Positions 20,309 to 31,960 of a DNA stretch of 64,000 nt are shown here, in pieces. Source of the stretch: Orobanche coerulescens. Taxonomy: Eukaryota > Streptophyta > Magnoliopsida > Lamiales > Orobanchaceae. Location of the stretch: positions 6,200,001 through 6,264,000 of the forward strand of contig CM065801.1 in NCBI GenBank assembly GCA_033398695.1, written 5' to 3'. Position numbers and translations under genes: made by a program. Under the pieces are notes generated by a model. That model searched no databases and was not told the origin of the DNA. It saw nothing but the letters and a program-made list of their open reading frames with translations. Within the stretch, counting starts at the first letter, position 1. Every line of letters starts with the position of its first letter.

Positions 20309-20950
20309 AAGACTATCCTCACTGTACCAACACGAGTCTTTTGTAGCGCGCTTTGTCCTCACTCACGCGCACCTGAGAAACTTCCCAGGGGGTCACCCAT
20401 CCCATAACTACTCCAGGCCAAGCACGCTTAACTTTGGAGTTTCTATGAGATAGATACCAGAAAAGAAGATGCATCTTGTTGGTATGAGTAGTCCAAATCA
20501 ATTCATTTAACCACTTTATAGTGTAGATCTCACAGGTCGAATCGCAAGCTGTGCCTCGCACATTTTTAAGCTCATGCAGGCAGGACGCTGGACCAAAGCC
20601 CAACAATCCCCCTCCCAGTACCTGCCAGCATCTCAGCCCCATAGTCTGGAAACCTCCGCGAACTAGATTTGATCACACAGCCCTCTAGCGGCTAGATTCA
20701 TTCACACAGTCCTCCAACACTTGACATCAGCATATGTTCCAGCTCCGTTTACTTCTGCTACGCCAGTATCTCAGTTCCAGCATACTAGATTTGATCACAT
20801 AGCCCTCCAGCACCTGACAACCTACACAGCGCCAACATCTTAGTTCCGGCCAACTGGCAACATTTGCTGCATGCCCGCCTCTTAGTTCCAACACTCTGGC
20901 AGCCTCCACTGTAGGATACTTCGAGGGAATCCATACCCGTGACCCTCTCT
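20309..20950 (-). mobile_element. Cassandra-like TRIM segment joined to the primer site
   Basis: On the minus strand, sequence after the primer site runs through a non-coding interior to a polypurine tract GGGAGGGGGAT (about 20620-20610), followed by TGTTGGGCTTTGG, the start of a second LTR type, and then the 5S-like block. This order (primer site, short interior, polypurine tract, 5S-bearing LTR) is the layout of Cassandra terminal-repeat retrotransposons in miniature. The LTR is cut off near 20310, where the RNase H remnant begins. Confidence 0.7.
20378..20447 (-). ncRNA. 5S-rRNA-like segment (Cassandra LTR), not a functional 5S gene
   Basis: The minus strand contains AACTCCAAAGTTAAGCGTGCTTGG, split here as AACTCCAAAGTTAAG then CGTGCTTGG, followed by GGATGGGTGACCCCCTGGGAAGT. 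These correspond to the A box, intermediate element and C box of the plant 5S RNA gene, which drive RNA polymerase III transcription. The 5' third of 5S RNA is not recognisable, and the context is retroelement. Confidence 0.8.
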
Positions 20951-20959
20951 GATACCACT

Positions 20960-22090
20960 TGTTGGCCACTTAAGTATACTGGATACAGTTTGGAAAATAG
21001 TTTAAACAACAAACTGTACGGAATCTAAATCTGAGTGCGTAGCGGAAGTCTTGGATACAGTAGGTTGCTATGGATACAGCAACTAAGTGTATGGTGTATA
21101 CTTAATATATCACAGTTATTTTAAAACAGTAAAAGCTGAAGGTAAATAACACAGTAATTAAAGTTGTTCGAGGTAAACCCCTCTACGTCCACTGGTCCTC
21201 CACACAGGAGTAAAAAGTTTATTATAATTACTGCGTACACAACTACGTAATTATAAACAAACCTATCCTTGTATCGTTCACACAGATTGATACAAAGAAT
21301 GTCACTTTCAACCGTTCACAGTTGGTTAAAGCTTCCTTCTTGACTAGCTTCTTCACACACGGTTCAGCTTCGTCCTTATTCGGCCCACTCAGGTCAGACT
21401 TACTTGTTGAGTTCACTCAGAGCTCGGTTTTGACACCAAGGTAATAGGTAGGTAACCGAGTAAGAGCAATGACTTTGAAGTTCTTGGTGATGATGGTCGT
21501 TCTTGGTGTTGAGCACTTTGTATATCTCTTTCGTTCTTAATTGCGGTATGCTTTGGAGATATGTTTGCTCGATGATAACTTTTGATAGCTTGAATGTTAG
21601 GTTACTTGGGTGTAGCGATCTTCAATGTCTTCATAGGATATATATAGTCTCGAAAAAGTATCCATTGAGATATATCCGTTTGAATAAGATTGCGTTCAAC
21701 GGGATTAAGACATGATCCGGTTTGCGGGATTACGAAGATCGAAGGCGCGGTATTTAAATACTTTATCCTTGAGTATTTAAATACTTCTTTGTTCAACGGG
21801 TCTTGACTTGTGTTCCTTCTTGTCCTTTTGTGAAGCAGTATGGAAGATAAGCGTATTTTGAGCATCGAGACAGTTTCCATACTTGGTCTTTACAAGTCTT
21901 CTTCTTTGTCTTGTGAGCTTCACTTATGCTGATTCGAGGCAGGTCTTCGATACCGGATAAAGCCTTAAAGCCTCGATACAGTTTCCTTTACTGTATTTGG
22001 CATATATGTCAAAACCTTCTTTATGACATTCGATACAGGGATTCGAGTATCCCGGCTGTTTCGATACAGGGTGTTTTGTTTTTCCCAACA
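20960..22090 (-). repeat. 5' LTR of the 967-codon-ORF element
   Basis: Partner of 14670-15816. It is nearly identical up to about 21310; the 21310-21910 part differs by many small changes concentrated at CAG/CTG words, while the last 180 bp are again identical. Confidence 0.9.
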
Positions 22091-22829
22091 CCTGTTGATA
22101 CTGAGTCTAAACTGGGTGATGATGGTGATTTGGTGTCCGATCCAACTTTATATCGGAGTCTTGCGGGTTCTCTCCAATATCTTACATTTACTAGACCTGA
22201 TATTTCTTATGCAGTTCAGCAGGTTTGTCTTCATATGCATGATCCCCGTGAGCCTCATTTCTCAGCTCTTAAACGGATCTTGCGGTATGTCCGGGGTACT
22301 TTAAACTATGGCTTACAGTTGTTTTCATCTTCCACCTCCTCATTGGTTGCTTATTCGGATGCTGATTGGGCTGGATGCCCCACTACTCGGAGGTCCACTT
22401 CCGGTTACTGTGTTTTTCTTGGAAACAACCTACTTTCTTAGTCCTCTAAGCGGCAACCAACTCTCTCTCGATCTAGTCTTTGAGGTGAGTATCGGGTGTT
22501 GCCAATCTTTATTCTTTGAAACTTGCTGGTTACGAAATCTTCTCCGTGAGCTGCATACACTGTTATCTTCTGCTACACTTGTTTACTGTGACAATGTTAG
22601 TGCAGTCTATTTATCTTCTAATCCGGTTCAGCATCAACGCACGAAGCATATAGAGATTGACATTCACTTTGTTCGAGATCTAGTAGCCGCTGGTCAGGTT
22701 CGAGTTCTGCACGTCCATTCTCGTTATGAGTATGCTGACATTTTTACTAAAGGTCTACCATCTGCTTTATTTGAGGAGTTTCGTTCCAGCTTGAGCGTTC
22801 GCTGCCCTCCCGCTCAAACTACGGGGGAA
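22091..22829 (+). pseudogene. Copia pol C-terminal part (RT end and RNase H), broken
   Basis: Continues the frame interrupted at 14669: PVDTESKLG, then LYRSLAGSLQYLTFTRPD, YSDADWAGCPTTRRSTSG, a TAG at 22439-22441 where Trp is expected, and SSKRQPTLSRSS. A region with further stops and a frameshift (22480-22530) precedes ETCWLRNLLREL, CDNVSAVYLSSNP, and RTKHIEIDIHFVRD, ending in ADIFTKGLP. RNase H would remove the RNA strand during reverse transcription; with these breaks it cannot be made whole. Confidence 0.85.
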
Positions 22830-23037
22830 TGTTAGCTGTACTCTTAATGATAAAGATTTAGTCTTATCATTTAGTTATTACTTGATTGTAATTGATATTA
22901 TCCTCTTGTCTATTAGCTGTAGATTAGCATGCTTTTGGTATTTTCCTAAAATACAATTGTAAAGTTGGGATATATATCCCCTATATTGTAATCGTCTTTG
23001 ATCACAGAAAATACAATAATATTTGTGAATGCTCTCA
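22830..23037 (+). repeat. 3' LTR of the copia element
   Basis: Partner of 8535-8742, preceded by the polypurine stretch at 22821-22829 and followed by the CTTAC duplication. Confidence 0.92.
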
Positions 23038-23042
23038 CTTAC

Positions 23043-23553
23043 TTTACATATTCATTGACATAATATTCATCACTTACATAATTATCATATTTTATTTGCA
23101 TATTCATCGTAAATGAATGAATTTTAGTTTTATTTTTATGTTTTATATTCATCTGAGGATGATGATGTAGGATATAAATTGGCATGCCAAACAACACCTT
23201 TATATTTTTTTTGAAATTTAATCTAGTCTTTAAAATTATGTTGCCTACGTATCATAAAGAATCAAAGTCCATATAGTTTGTTTTACTTATTTGTTTACTT
23301 ACCTGGAGTTTGAAGGTCGGATGATCTGCTCAATCACCGTGTTGGCCAATCGTTGAAGTTCCCGATTCGTTTACTATGGACCAAGTTCATTTACTATTTC
23401 TTAACTTAAACTCAATTCTTCGACCACCCCAATATATATAATTATAAAATTGATGCATGCATTAGATAATTGTAGGCAGTAATTTGGTTACTTAAAATAT
23501 TATATTTGAATACTCATTATTCTGTAACTCAATATATTGGATTTGGATACTTA
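23043..23553. other. AT-rich interval with no gene
   Basis: Low-complexity AT-rich DNA between the copia target duplication and the PIF/Harbinger element. Nothing recognised. Confidence 0.6.
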
Positions 23554-23849
23554 GGGTGGTGGCAATCATACCTCCCAAAAAATCTCATACCTCCCAACCC
23601 ACCAATAATATCATTCCACCTCATTCATACTTTTTTCATACCTCCCAACCCATTTTTAGTGGCAACCATACTTTTTTCATACCTCGCAACACCACTAACT
23701 TATTTTATTTTTTTATTTTTTATTTTCATAAATAAACAATTTAATAAAAACATAAATATTTCATTAATAATTAAAAGAAAAATACATAATACTTGAAAAA
23801 AAAACATAATTAATAGAAAATTACATAATACTTAAAAAAAAAGAAATAA

Positions 23850-25208
23850 CTAGTCATCGAGGTATGCTAAGTTTTGAGCCTCTACGTGCTCCGTAAGATC
23901 ATATTGGAGACGATAATGGATTTGTTCGTCGTGTAACTCCTCTAGTACACTATCGTCATAAACTGGCGCGACCGGCGGATCCATTATATGAACCGGTGAT
24001 ATTGCCACCCGATCGTCTTTTAAAATCATATTGTGCAATATGACACACGTATAAACGAGTTGTCGAATCTTTTCGACCGACATAGTCGGTAGAGGACGAT
24101 TGAGAATCATCCATTTTGACTTAAGACGACCAAAAGCTCGCTCGACATCTTTTCTTGCAGACTTTTGTAGCTTCTTGAATCTCTTTTCCTTCGGTTCAGT
24201 GGGATACTTATATGCTTTAACAAACGTTGACCACGTAGGATAGATTCCATCGACAAGATAATATCCACGTTTGAAAAGCCGTCCATTTACATGAAATGAA
24301 CTGTTTGGCGCCGTTCCATTTCGCGCCGTAAGATACAATGGAGACTGATTCAAAACATTGATATCGTTGTTTGAACCGGGAGGACCAAAAAACGAATACC
24401 AAATCCACAAATCGTATGAAGCGACGGCTTCAAGCATAATAGTGGGGTATTGGTGATCACCTCGCTTATATTGACCTTTCAAATGTCTAGGACAATTTCG
24501 CCAAACTCAATGTGTACAATCAATGCTACCAAGCATTCCAGGAATGTGATGTTTTTCTTCATGGAACTCGAATAAGCGTGCAATGTCATGGGATGTCGGC
24601 CTACGTAAGAACTCTCGACCATATATTTCAATAATCGCTTGGCAAAAATGATCAAGGCATTCTCCTATAAAAAAATTAATAACGATAACTTTAAAAAAAA
24701 TATAATAACGACAAGTTTAAAAAAATAAAAATAAATTAATAGCGAGAACTTTAAAAAAAATTTAACCTGACGTTCTTCGTGCCATGTTTAAATAGTCATC
24801 AAATCTATCCGGAGGTTCACCCATTGCGAGTTGCCGAATAGCCGATGTGCATTTTTTTAACGCCGTGAAACTTTTTTTTCCCCTCGCATCTACGCCCGCT
24901 TGAAACCATTCGCATCTCGCTTCAACGTCACCAACAATTCTTAAAAACAAGTTTTTATCCATACGAAACCTATCACGAAATGTATTGTCGGAAAACTTTG
25001 GTCGTTCCACAAAATAATCATTCGTGAGGGTTTGTAAAGCTTTTTCACGAAAACGGGTTACAGACTCCCGAGTTTCGGTAGAGATTGCCATGTTTTCAAT
25101 TGAATCGTACACGGCTAAAAAGGTGGATATGGTACTACCGGATAACCATAGTTCGGACGATTCCTCCGGAATAAATATCGAGTCAGACGAAGAAGAGGAT
25201 GAAACCAT
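23850..25208 (-). pseudogene. PIF/Harbinger transposase (DDE_Tnp_4), one nonsense codon
   Basis: Exon 1 (25208-24767) starts with a Ser-rich ATG and has the helical N-terminal region with FRDRFRMDKNLFLRIV and KCTSAIRQLAMG. Intron 24766-24665 has GT..AG ends and joins the frame as [11 protein letters not shown]. Exon 2 (24664-23850) contains [26 protein letters not shown] with the first catalytic Asp, [13 protein letters not shown] with the second, and [12 protein letters not shown] with the Glu. The sole disruption seen is TGA at 24509-24507 in place of the conserved Trp after DCTH. The enzyme would cut and insert the element at TWA. Otherwise full length for the family. Confidence 0.9.
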
Positions 25209-25401
25209 TTTTTTTTTTTTACTTTGTTAACTTTACTTTGTATTGTTTGTGTTTGTATAGGTTGAATTGGTTTAGTATATATAAGGAGAATTTTTTTTTT
25301 CTAGTGCCAACGTCTATCTCCAACGTTCAAATAAGCTCCCAACGGTCATTTTTTGCTCCAAACCGTGGAGGCAAATATACCCGCTGAACCATACCTCCAA
25401 C

Positions 25402-26160
25402 TAGGGGTGTTCATAAGCAAGGTGCCGGTTTTAGTGCCGAATTCTACCCGGTTTTTCGGGTAATGAAAAATTCGGCCCGTGACTCGACCCGAAAAGTCGG
25501 GTACCCGAAAAAGTGGGTACCCTATTTTTTCGGGTCGGGTCATAGGGTACCCGGCCCAAAATTTAATACCACTAATTTTAAATTTTTATAAATAATTTGT
25601 AATTTTAATATAAATTTATTTTAAAATTTATTATATAAATTAATTCCCCGAGTACTAAATACATTATAAATATTTTCCGTACAATAAGTAAATTTCAAAA
25701 CTAACTAAATATTTTTATATATATATATCATTTTTTTTATTATATAATTATGCTTAATTCAATATTTAATTATATATATGAAAGAATATATTATTTTTTA
25801 TTTAAAGATTTTATAAATTTCCAAACTAGTGAGAATAAATACCATGAGTGAAAATACATTAACATGTATTCTCATATTAAATATATTTCATATTAGTTGA
25901 AAGATAAAATTTCATATAATTGCAAATTAAATAATTAAATTTATAAAAAAAACTAATTATTAAAAAATAATCGGGTTTTCGGGTACCCGAATTTACGCAA
26001 CAAGTCGGCCCATGACCCGGCCCGATTATATGACTTTTTTTCGGGTCGGGTACCCGGCCCGAAAAAAATTTAAAAATTTTAAAAATACCCGAAATATTTA
26101 GTTCGGGTCATCGGGTATTTGGGCCGGGTAGTTCGGGTCGGGTATTTTTGAACACCCCTA
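25402..26160. mobile_element. hAT MITE (759 bp), nested in PIF/Harbinger
   Basis: Perfect 12-bp termini TAGGGGTGTTCA and TGAACACCCCTA, and an exact 8-bp target duplication CCTCCAAC (25394-25401 and 26161-26168). Subterminal regions are rich in CGGGTACCCG and CGGGTC words; the core is AT-rich and non-coding. Confidence 0.93.
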
Positions 26161-26329
26161 CCTCCAACCAAACCGCTGGGGTGGCGGCGGTGTTCCCCGG
26201 CAGTTTGGGCATACCGCTAGCCCATAAACTCACCATTGCCACCACCCTAATAAATATTAGCTTGGTTACCTAAGTATTGCCGAAATGCCATTTTTATAAA
26301 TATTTTTAATATGATGACATTTTTATAAT

Positions 26330-26545
26330 TCCTCCGTCCATAAAAAGTATGGTTCAGAATGAGTGACATTGGTTTTAAGAGAATGGAAGAGAGATATTTT
26401 TGAACGGAGAAAGTGAAGACGTATTTTTAGTGGAGAAAGAGTAATATTTTAAGTATAATTATTTCCCCACATATAAATAGATCACACTTTTCGTTTACGG
26501 TCCAAAAAATAATAAGACTATAATTTTTGTGGGCGAATAGAGTAA
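26330..26545. mobile_element. Decayed Stowaway-like (Tc1/mariner) MITE
   Basis: The left end CTCCGTCCATAAAAAGTATGG and a right end whose complement starts TACTCTATTCGCCCAC are imperfect versions of the CTCCCTCCGTCCC termini of plant Stowaway elements. Internal sequence (GAATGGAAGAG, GGAGAAAGTGAAG) is also of that style. Ends are approximate. Confidence 0.4.
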
Positions 26546-26949
26546 TATTTTTATAAAATGTATTATATGGTTTATAAACGTATCTTCCTCCGCACCACTA
26601 AGCTTTTGATACTTGCTTTTTTGGGTAGTTTTAAAATAAATACATTTTTTTTAAATAGTAAACAGTTTATTTATTTTTTTTACTTTCCTACCTACATAAG
26701 TACCTTATTTAATTATTTCTCTCTCCCTTGTCTCTCGTAAACACTAATATTGTAATCAGTTGTAGTATTGTTTATCCAGTCAAATGGAACATATATTTGG
26801 TGCCATTTTTTTCTCCTTTAAAATCTTGAACTTGATTCTTTCAGGCAGTTTAGCATTAATTAGTGAAATGAAAAGGGCAAATGGGACTTCAATATGAAGC
26901 ATGGTGGGGATATCAATTTCAAAACATTAAAAGATTAAATAAATTATTA
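26546..26949. other. AT-rich interval with no gene
   Basis: T-rich low-complexity DNA; no coding region supported. Confidence 0.55.
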
Positions 26950-27073
26950 GGCTCGCCCCAATGGCCAGGGTCGCCCACTTCAAGTGAGAGAGCCGAGTTC
27001 GAATCCCACAAGGAACACAAATTTATTTAGGGGTCTATGACCCATCAATTTTGGCTGAGGGGTAGGCTCTAGC
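26950..27073 (+). mobile_element. tRNA-derived SINE, 5' part
   Basis: A polymerase III promoter is visible: A-box-like TGGCCAGGGTCGCC (about 26962) and B-box GAGTTCGAATCCC (26995-27007). The sequence continues to GGGTAGGCTCTAGC and is cut by the hAT-like element at 27074; the remainder resumes at 39023. Confidence 0.7.
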
Positions 27074-27202
27074 TAGACCTGGCAAACGCGTCGTTCGGGT
27101 CAGATTCGGGTCGGGTGAATTCAGATCGGATATTTCGGGGGGGGGGGGGGGGGGGGGGTTTGGGGTTGAGTTCGGATCGGATCGCATCTGTTTGGGTTCG
27201 GG

Positions 27203-27836
27203 TAGGGGTGTGCATGGTACGGTATGGTACGGTTTTAGGGTAAAACCGATATCATACCAAATATATTCGGTTTATTATGATATAATACCATAAACATACG
27301 AATTTTTTCGGTTTGGTAGTTCGGTATTTCGGTTTGATTTACATCGGTACGGTATTTTTTTCGGTTTTTCTACTTGATACTTGATAGCATTAATAAGACA
27401 AAAATACTCGAATAAATTAATTCAACAAGGTACCACAAATAGTTGATCTAAATTAATAGCTAAACCAAAAAAATCACACTAACCTTAAGACAGTAATTAA
27501 TTTAATGTTCAAGTTTTCATCCAACTATTTTGGAGGATAAAAAGGAAAAAAAAAACAAGTGTCTTGAACTTCAATAAATTTATTATACTTCTATATTCAT
27601 GTGAGTCTCTACTTTACTCTATATATGATATATTATCAAAAAATATTTAATATAAATAACGGTACGATACGGGTTTTTTCGGTATTTAAGTCAAATACCT
27701 TACCGTTATCGAAATTTTGGTTTTATAAAAAATAAGAAACATATATGTCGGTTTAAGCGGTTTATCGGTTTTTTTGGTACGGTTTTTATGGTGCAGTGCG
27801 GTTTTTCAGTTTAATCAAGTTTTTTGCACACCCCTA
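27203..27836. mobile_element. hAT MITE (634 bp) inside the larger hAT-like element
   Basis: Termini TAGGGGTGTGCA and TGCACACCCCTA are perfect. Flanking 8-mers GGTTCGGG and GTTTCGGG match at seven of eight. Subterminal words GGTACGGTA and CGGTTT(A/T) recur. Its last 96 bp form the beginning of every unit of the tandem array. A run of 22 G lies just outside, at 27137-27158. Confidence 0.85.
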
Positions 27837-28862
27837 GTTTCGGGTCTTCGTCGGATCCGGGTCATGTTCGGATGAGAAAATGTCATGTCATTTCGGGTCG
27901 GGCCAATTTCGGAATGGATCCATTCGGATCAGACCAAATTCGGATTCAAATTCTATTCGGATTATAGTACTTCGGGTCATTTCGGATTCGAGTCAAGCCG
28001 GGTCCGATCCATTTCAGATTCGGGTTAATTCGAATTATAATAATTCTTGCTATTTAAGATTCAGGTCATTTTGGATTCGGGTTGATTCGGATCTTAAAAC
28101 TTCATGTCATTTTGGGTTGGGCAAGTTGAGTCAAAAGATAGTGACATTTAATGCTTCATCCAATATATCGATCTAATATATTGTGTATGTCATAAAACAA
28201 CAAAACTTTCATATACGTTTATATACTTACGTTTACGTACAAACCAAACATTTATTCAAATATATAACTCTTAAGGGTCATTTTGCAATCTATTAAATTT
28301 ATGAATTTTTTTGTAAAATGTGAAATTTTCTCCTTATACTAGTAAAATTGTGTCCGACAGTCCGAGAAATAGCAATATCCTAAATTAATAGAATAAGTCT
28401 CATAAAAATATAAATTAGGAAAGAATGGCAAACACTTGGGTAAGAGAGATACTAGTGCATTATTATAATAGAAAATCCACATTTATTAGTATAAATCCGC
28501 ACTTTATCAGTATAAATGTAATATTTTTTAACTAATTGGATGATCTACGAAGTGCATTATTGTAATAGAATGGATGCGATTGTCGAGCATCTTTTGAACT
28601 ACCCAGTAGAAAATGAAGTGAATACAAAATTGTTAACTGATGAGTAGATCATGGGACATTACAAAAATGACGAATTTGAAGATGATAATTGATAATGTTG
28701 CATTTTTTGCATACTTGCACCGGAGAATGTTAATCGAGAAAATACAATACATGCAGCACTCACATTGAATATTATTGCACTATCACACGCGAATTTTAAC
28801 AGTGAATTATTAATTTATGTATTGAGATTTGAGCGGGACATGTATGATTTTCATAACAATTA

Positions 28863-29083
28863 CTTCCGTTTCGTGACAATTTTCTTAGGTTTATTTTACG
28901 ATAGACTTTGACTCGAATTACTTTTAAATTCCATAGATTAAATATAAATTAAAGTTATATTAGAAAAATATATATGATTTACTTTCATAATATAATTTTA
29001 TTTTGTGGTGTAATTTATAAATATTTTGTAGTCAAAATTCGTAAAAAGTCAAGTATAAGAAGATTGTAATGAAACTGAGAAAG
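28863..29083. mobile_element. Stowaway MITE, array copy 1
   Basis: Same element as 31737-31960, with a 4-bp loss in the left terminus. Confidence 0.75.
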
Positions 29084-29579
29084 TATATTATCTTATAATT
29101 TTAATTAAGAAGTTAATTTACAAAATTTAATCTTAAATCGGGGTTGGAAAAAATTATTATTTAATTAATTTAAATTATTAATTTATGCAAAATTAATTTA
29201 TAGAGGTCAACACTTTTCCTAGTTCGAATGTTTCTATTATTACGCATATATACTTTTAGATTGTTTATGTATTCATTTTTTTTGTTTTTTATATTGTTTA
29301 TATTTTTTGGGTAAATTTTTATCCATCACCTTTCCTGTAAGTCCTATCTTAGGCTACCAAACAAACCGTCACATCATACATAACTCCTAAAAAATAGTTT
29401 CAGAATCAAATGTACACAAACACAATCTAAAATAACAGTATCTTTACTCTCTAGTATGCATTTTTATTCCTTATGTAACTAAGGGCAAATGAGATCACTT
29501 CATTTTGATAATTAATCTTTTTGTATTTTTGATACCTTATATTATCTCTAAGTGCTAAGGTATCAATTAGTCCAAGTAT

Positions 29580-30616
29580 CTATACTATATAAATTACAGT
29601 TATGAAAACAGTAACGGCGAAAGGTAAATAACACAGTATTTAAGTGGTTCGAGGTAAACCCCTCTACGTCCACTGGTCCTCCACACAGGAGTAAAGCGTT
29701 TATTATAAATACTGCATACACAACTATGTATTTATAATCAAACCTATCCTTGTATCGTTCACACAGATTGATACAAAGAATGTCGCTTTCAACCGTTCAC
29801 ACAGATTGGTTAAAGCTTCCTTCTTGACTAGCTTCTTCACACACAGTTCCAAAGCTTCGTCCTCTTATTCGTCCCACACAGGTCAGAATAACTTGTTGAG
29901 TTCACACAGAGCTCAGTTTTTACGCAAGGTAAAAGGTAGGTAACCAGGTAAGAACGTGATTTTGAATATGAAGTTCTTGAGCCGATGATGATGGTTCTTG
30001 ATGTTGAGCACTTTGTATATCTCTTTGGATCTTAATTTGCGTAAAGCTTCGGAGTTACGTTTTGCTCTGATGTATATAATGATAGCTTCTTCACTTGGTA
30101 ACTTGGGTATATAATTTTCAACGCTCTTATGAGATATATATAGTCTTCTGAATATTATATCCGTTGAGATAGATCCGTTGGGCAAGATTCCGTGATAACT
30201 TGAATAGACCAGGATCCGGATATTGCGGGATTTGAAGATCTCGGCGACTTGAGATTTAAATACTTTATCCTTTCGGTATTTAAATACTTCTTTATCAACG
30301 GTACTTGACTTTAGTGAATACTAAAGATTCCTTTTCAAACGGTCTTGATCTGTTCGATGTGAATCTTTGTATCCACCGGTCTTTGTAGGCATAATGGAAT
30401 AGTCAGGCGTTGTATGGAAGGGTGCTGTATTGAGGTTTCAAGACAGCTTCCATACTTGGCTTATAACTAAGACTTTGTTACTGTTTCTTAGTAGCGCGAG
30501 AGCTGGCGCTATGATAAGGTCTTCGATACAGGATTGCAACTTCAACCGGCTTTCGATACAGGGCTTGCTGTATCAAGCTTTTGGCAATTATCAAAACAAA
30601 ATTATTTATCCGAACA
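29580..30616 (-). repeat. Truncated LTR piece, array copy 1
   Basis: Related to the LTR at 14670-15816: shared phrases are AAGGTAAATAACACAGTA, TGGTTCGAGGTAAACC, CTCTACGTCCACTGGTCC and GTATCGTTCACACAG. The first 165 bp of that LTR type are missing, and the other end stops after ATTTATCCGAAC. It joins one array unit to the next. Confidence 0.85.
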
Positions 30617-31736
30617 ATATATGTCAGTTTAAGCGGTTTATCGGTTTTTTCGGTATGGTTTTTACGGTGCGGTGCGGTTTTTCAGTTTAATCGGTTTTTT
30701 CGCACACCCCTAGTTTCGGGTCTTCGTCGGATCCGGGTCATGTTCGGATGAGAAAATGTCATGTCATTTCGGGTCGGGCCAATTTCGGAATGGATCCATT
30801 CGGATCAGACCAAATTCGGATTCAAATTCTATTCGGATTATAGTACTTCGGGTCATTTCGGATTCGAGTCAAGCCGGGTCCGATCCATTTCAGATTCGGG
30901 TTAATTCGAATTATAATAATTCTTGCTATTTAAGATTCAGGTCATTTTGGATTCGGGTTGATTCGGATCTTAAAACTTCATGTCATTTTGGGTTGGGCAA
31001 GTTGAGTCAAAAGATAGTGACATTTAATGCTTCATCCAATATATCGATCTAATATATTGTGTATGTCATAAAACAACAAAACTTTCATATACGTTTATAT
31101 ACTTACGTTTACGTACAAACCAAACATTTATTCAAATATATAACTCTTAAGGGTCATTTTGCAATCTATTAAATTTATGAATTTTTTTGTAAAATGTGAA
31201 ATTTTCTCCTTATACTAGTAAAATTGTGTCAAACGATCAGAAATAGCAATATCCTAAATTAATAGAATAAGTCTCATAAAAATATAAATTAGGAAAGAAT
31301 GGCAAACACTTGGGTAAGAGAGATACTAGTGCATTATTATAATAGAAAATCCACATTTATTAGTATAAATCCGCACTTTATCAGTATAAATGTAATATTT
31401 TTTAACTAATTGGATGATCAACGAAGTGCATTATTGTAATAGAATGGATGCGATTGTCGAGCATCTTTTGAACTACCCAGTAGAAAATGAAGTGAATACA
31501 AAATTGTTAAGCGATGAGTAGATCATGGGACATTACAAAAATGACGAATTTGAAGATGATAATTGATAATGTTGCATTTTTTGCATACTTGCACCGGAGA
31601 ATGTTAATCGAGAAAATACAATACATGCAGCACTCACATTGAATATTATTGCACTATCACACGCGAATTTTAACAGTGAATTATTAATTTATGTATTGAG
31701 ATTTGAGCGGGACGTGTATGATTTTCATAACAATTA

Positions 31737-31960
31737 CTTCCTCCGTTTCGTGACAATTTTCTTAGGTTTATTTTCTGATAGACTTTGACTCGAATTACTT
31801 TTAAATTCCATAGATTAAATATAAATTAAAGTTATATTAGAAAAATATATATGATTTACTTTCATAATATAATTTTATTTTGTGGTGTAATTTATAAATA
31901 TTTTGTAGTCAAAATTCGTAAAAAGTCAAGTATAAGAAGATTGTAATGAAACTGAGAAAG
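31737..31960. mobile_element. Stowaway MITE, array copy 2
   Basis: Inverted termini CTTCCTCCGTTTCGTGACAA and the complement of TTGTAATGAAACTGAGAAAG pair with few mismatches, and TA flanks each end (31735-31736 and 31961-31962). 224 bp, non-coding. Confidence 0.8.

Larger units (their letters stand above)
14670..22090 (-). mobile_element. Gag-pol-deleted copia-type element with a 967-codon ORF
   Basis: LTRs of 1147 bp (14670-15816) and 1131 bp (20960-22090) are flanked by CCTGT (14665-14669 and 22091-22095). On the minus strand the primer site TGGTATCAGAGAG follows the 5' LTR, and the polypurine tract AAAAAGGGGGAAAT precedes the 3' LTR. In transcription order the interior has a Cassandra-like block, a remnant of copia RNase H, then one long ORF. 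Gag, protease, integrase and RT are gone. The ORF sits where Sireviruses place their extra, envelope-position gene. Confidence 0.88.
8535..23037 (+). mobile_element. Ty1/copia retrotransposon split by two nested elements
   Basis: Paired 208-bp LTRs (8535-8742 and 22830-23037) differ at five positions by eye and are flanked by a perfect CTTAC duplication (8530-8534 and 23038-23042). The primer site TGGTATCGGAG follows the 5' LTR, and a polypurine stretch ACGGGGGAA precedes the 3' LTR. Gag, protease and integrase are encoded at 9055 to about 12010. The reverse transcriptase segment is missing at the junction with the nested SIRE-like fragment. The end of RT and RNase H resume at 14612-14669 and 22091-22829. 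Confidence 0.92.
23554..26247 (-). mobile_element. PIF/Harbinger DNA transposon
   Basis: Terminal inverted repeats GGGTGGTGGCAAT (from 23554) and ATTGCCACCACCC (to 26247) are perfect over 13 bp. Flanking trinucleotides are TTA on the left and TAA on the right; both fit the TWA target preference of the superfamily, but they are not identical. The two-exon transposase on the minus strand confirms the class. A hAT MITE (25402-26160) sits upstream of the gene. No second (Myb-like) ORF was found. Confidence 0.9.

Noticed and set aside
20378..20447. Possible functional 5S rRNA gene
   Set aside because: Only the promoter-containing part is similar, the 5' end is missing, and the surroundings match a Cassandra-type LTR.
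27137..27158. Run of 22 G as a regulatory or G-quadruplex element
   Set aside because: A homopolymer this long is error-prone in assembly and has no conserved context here.
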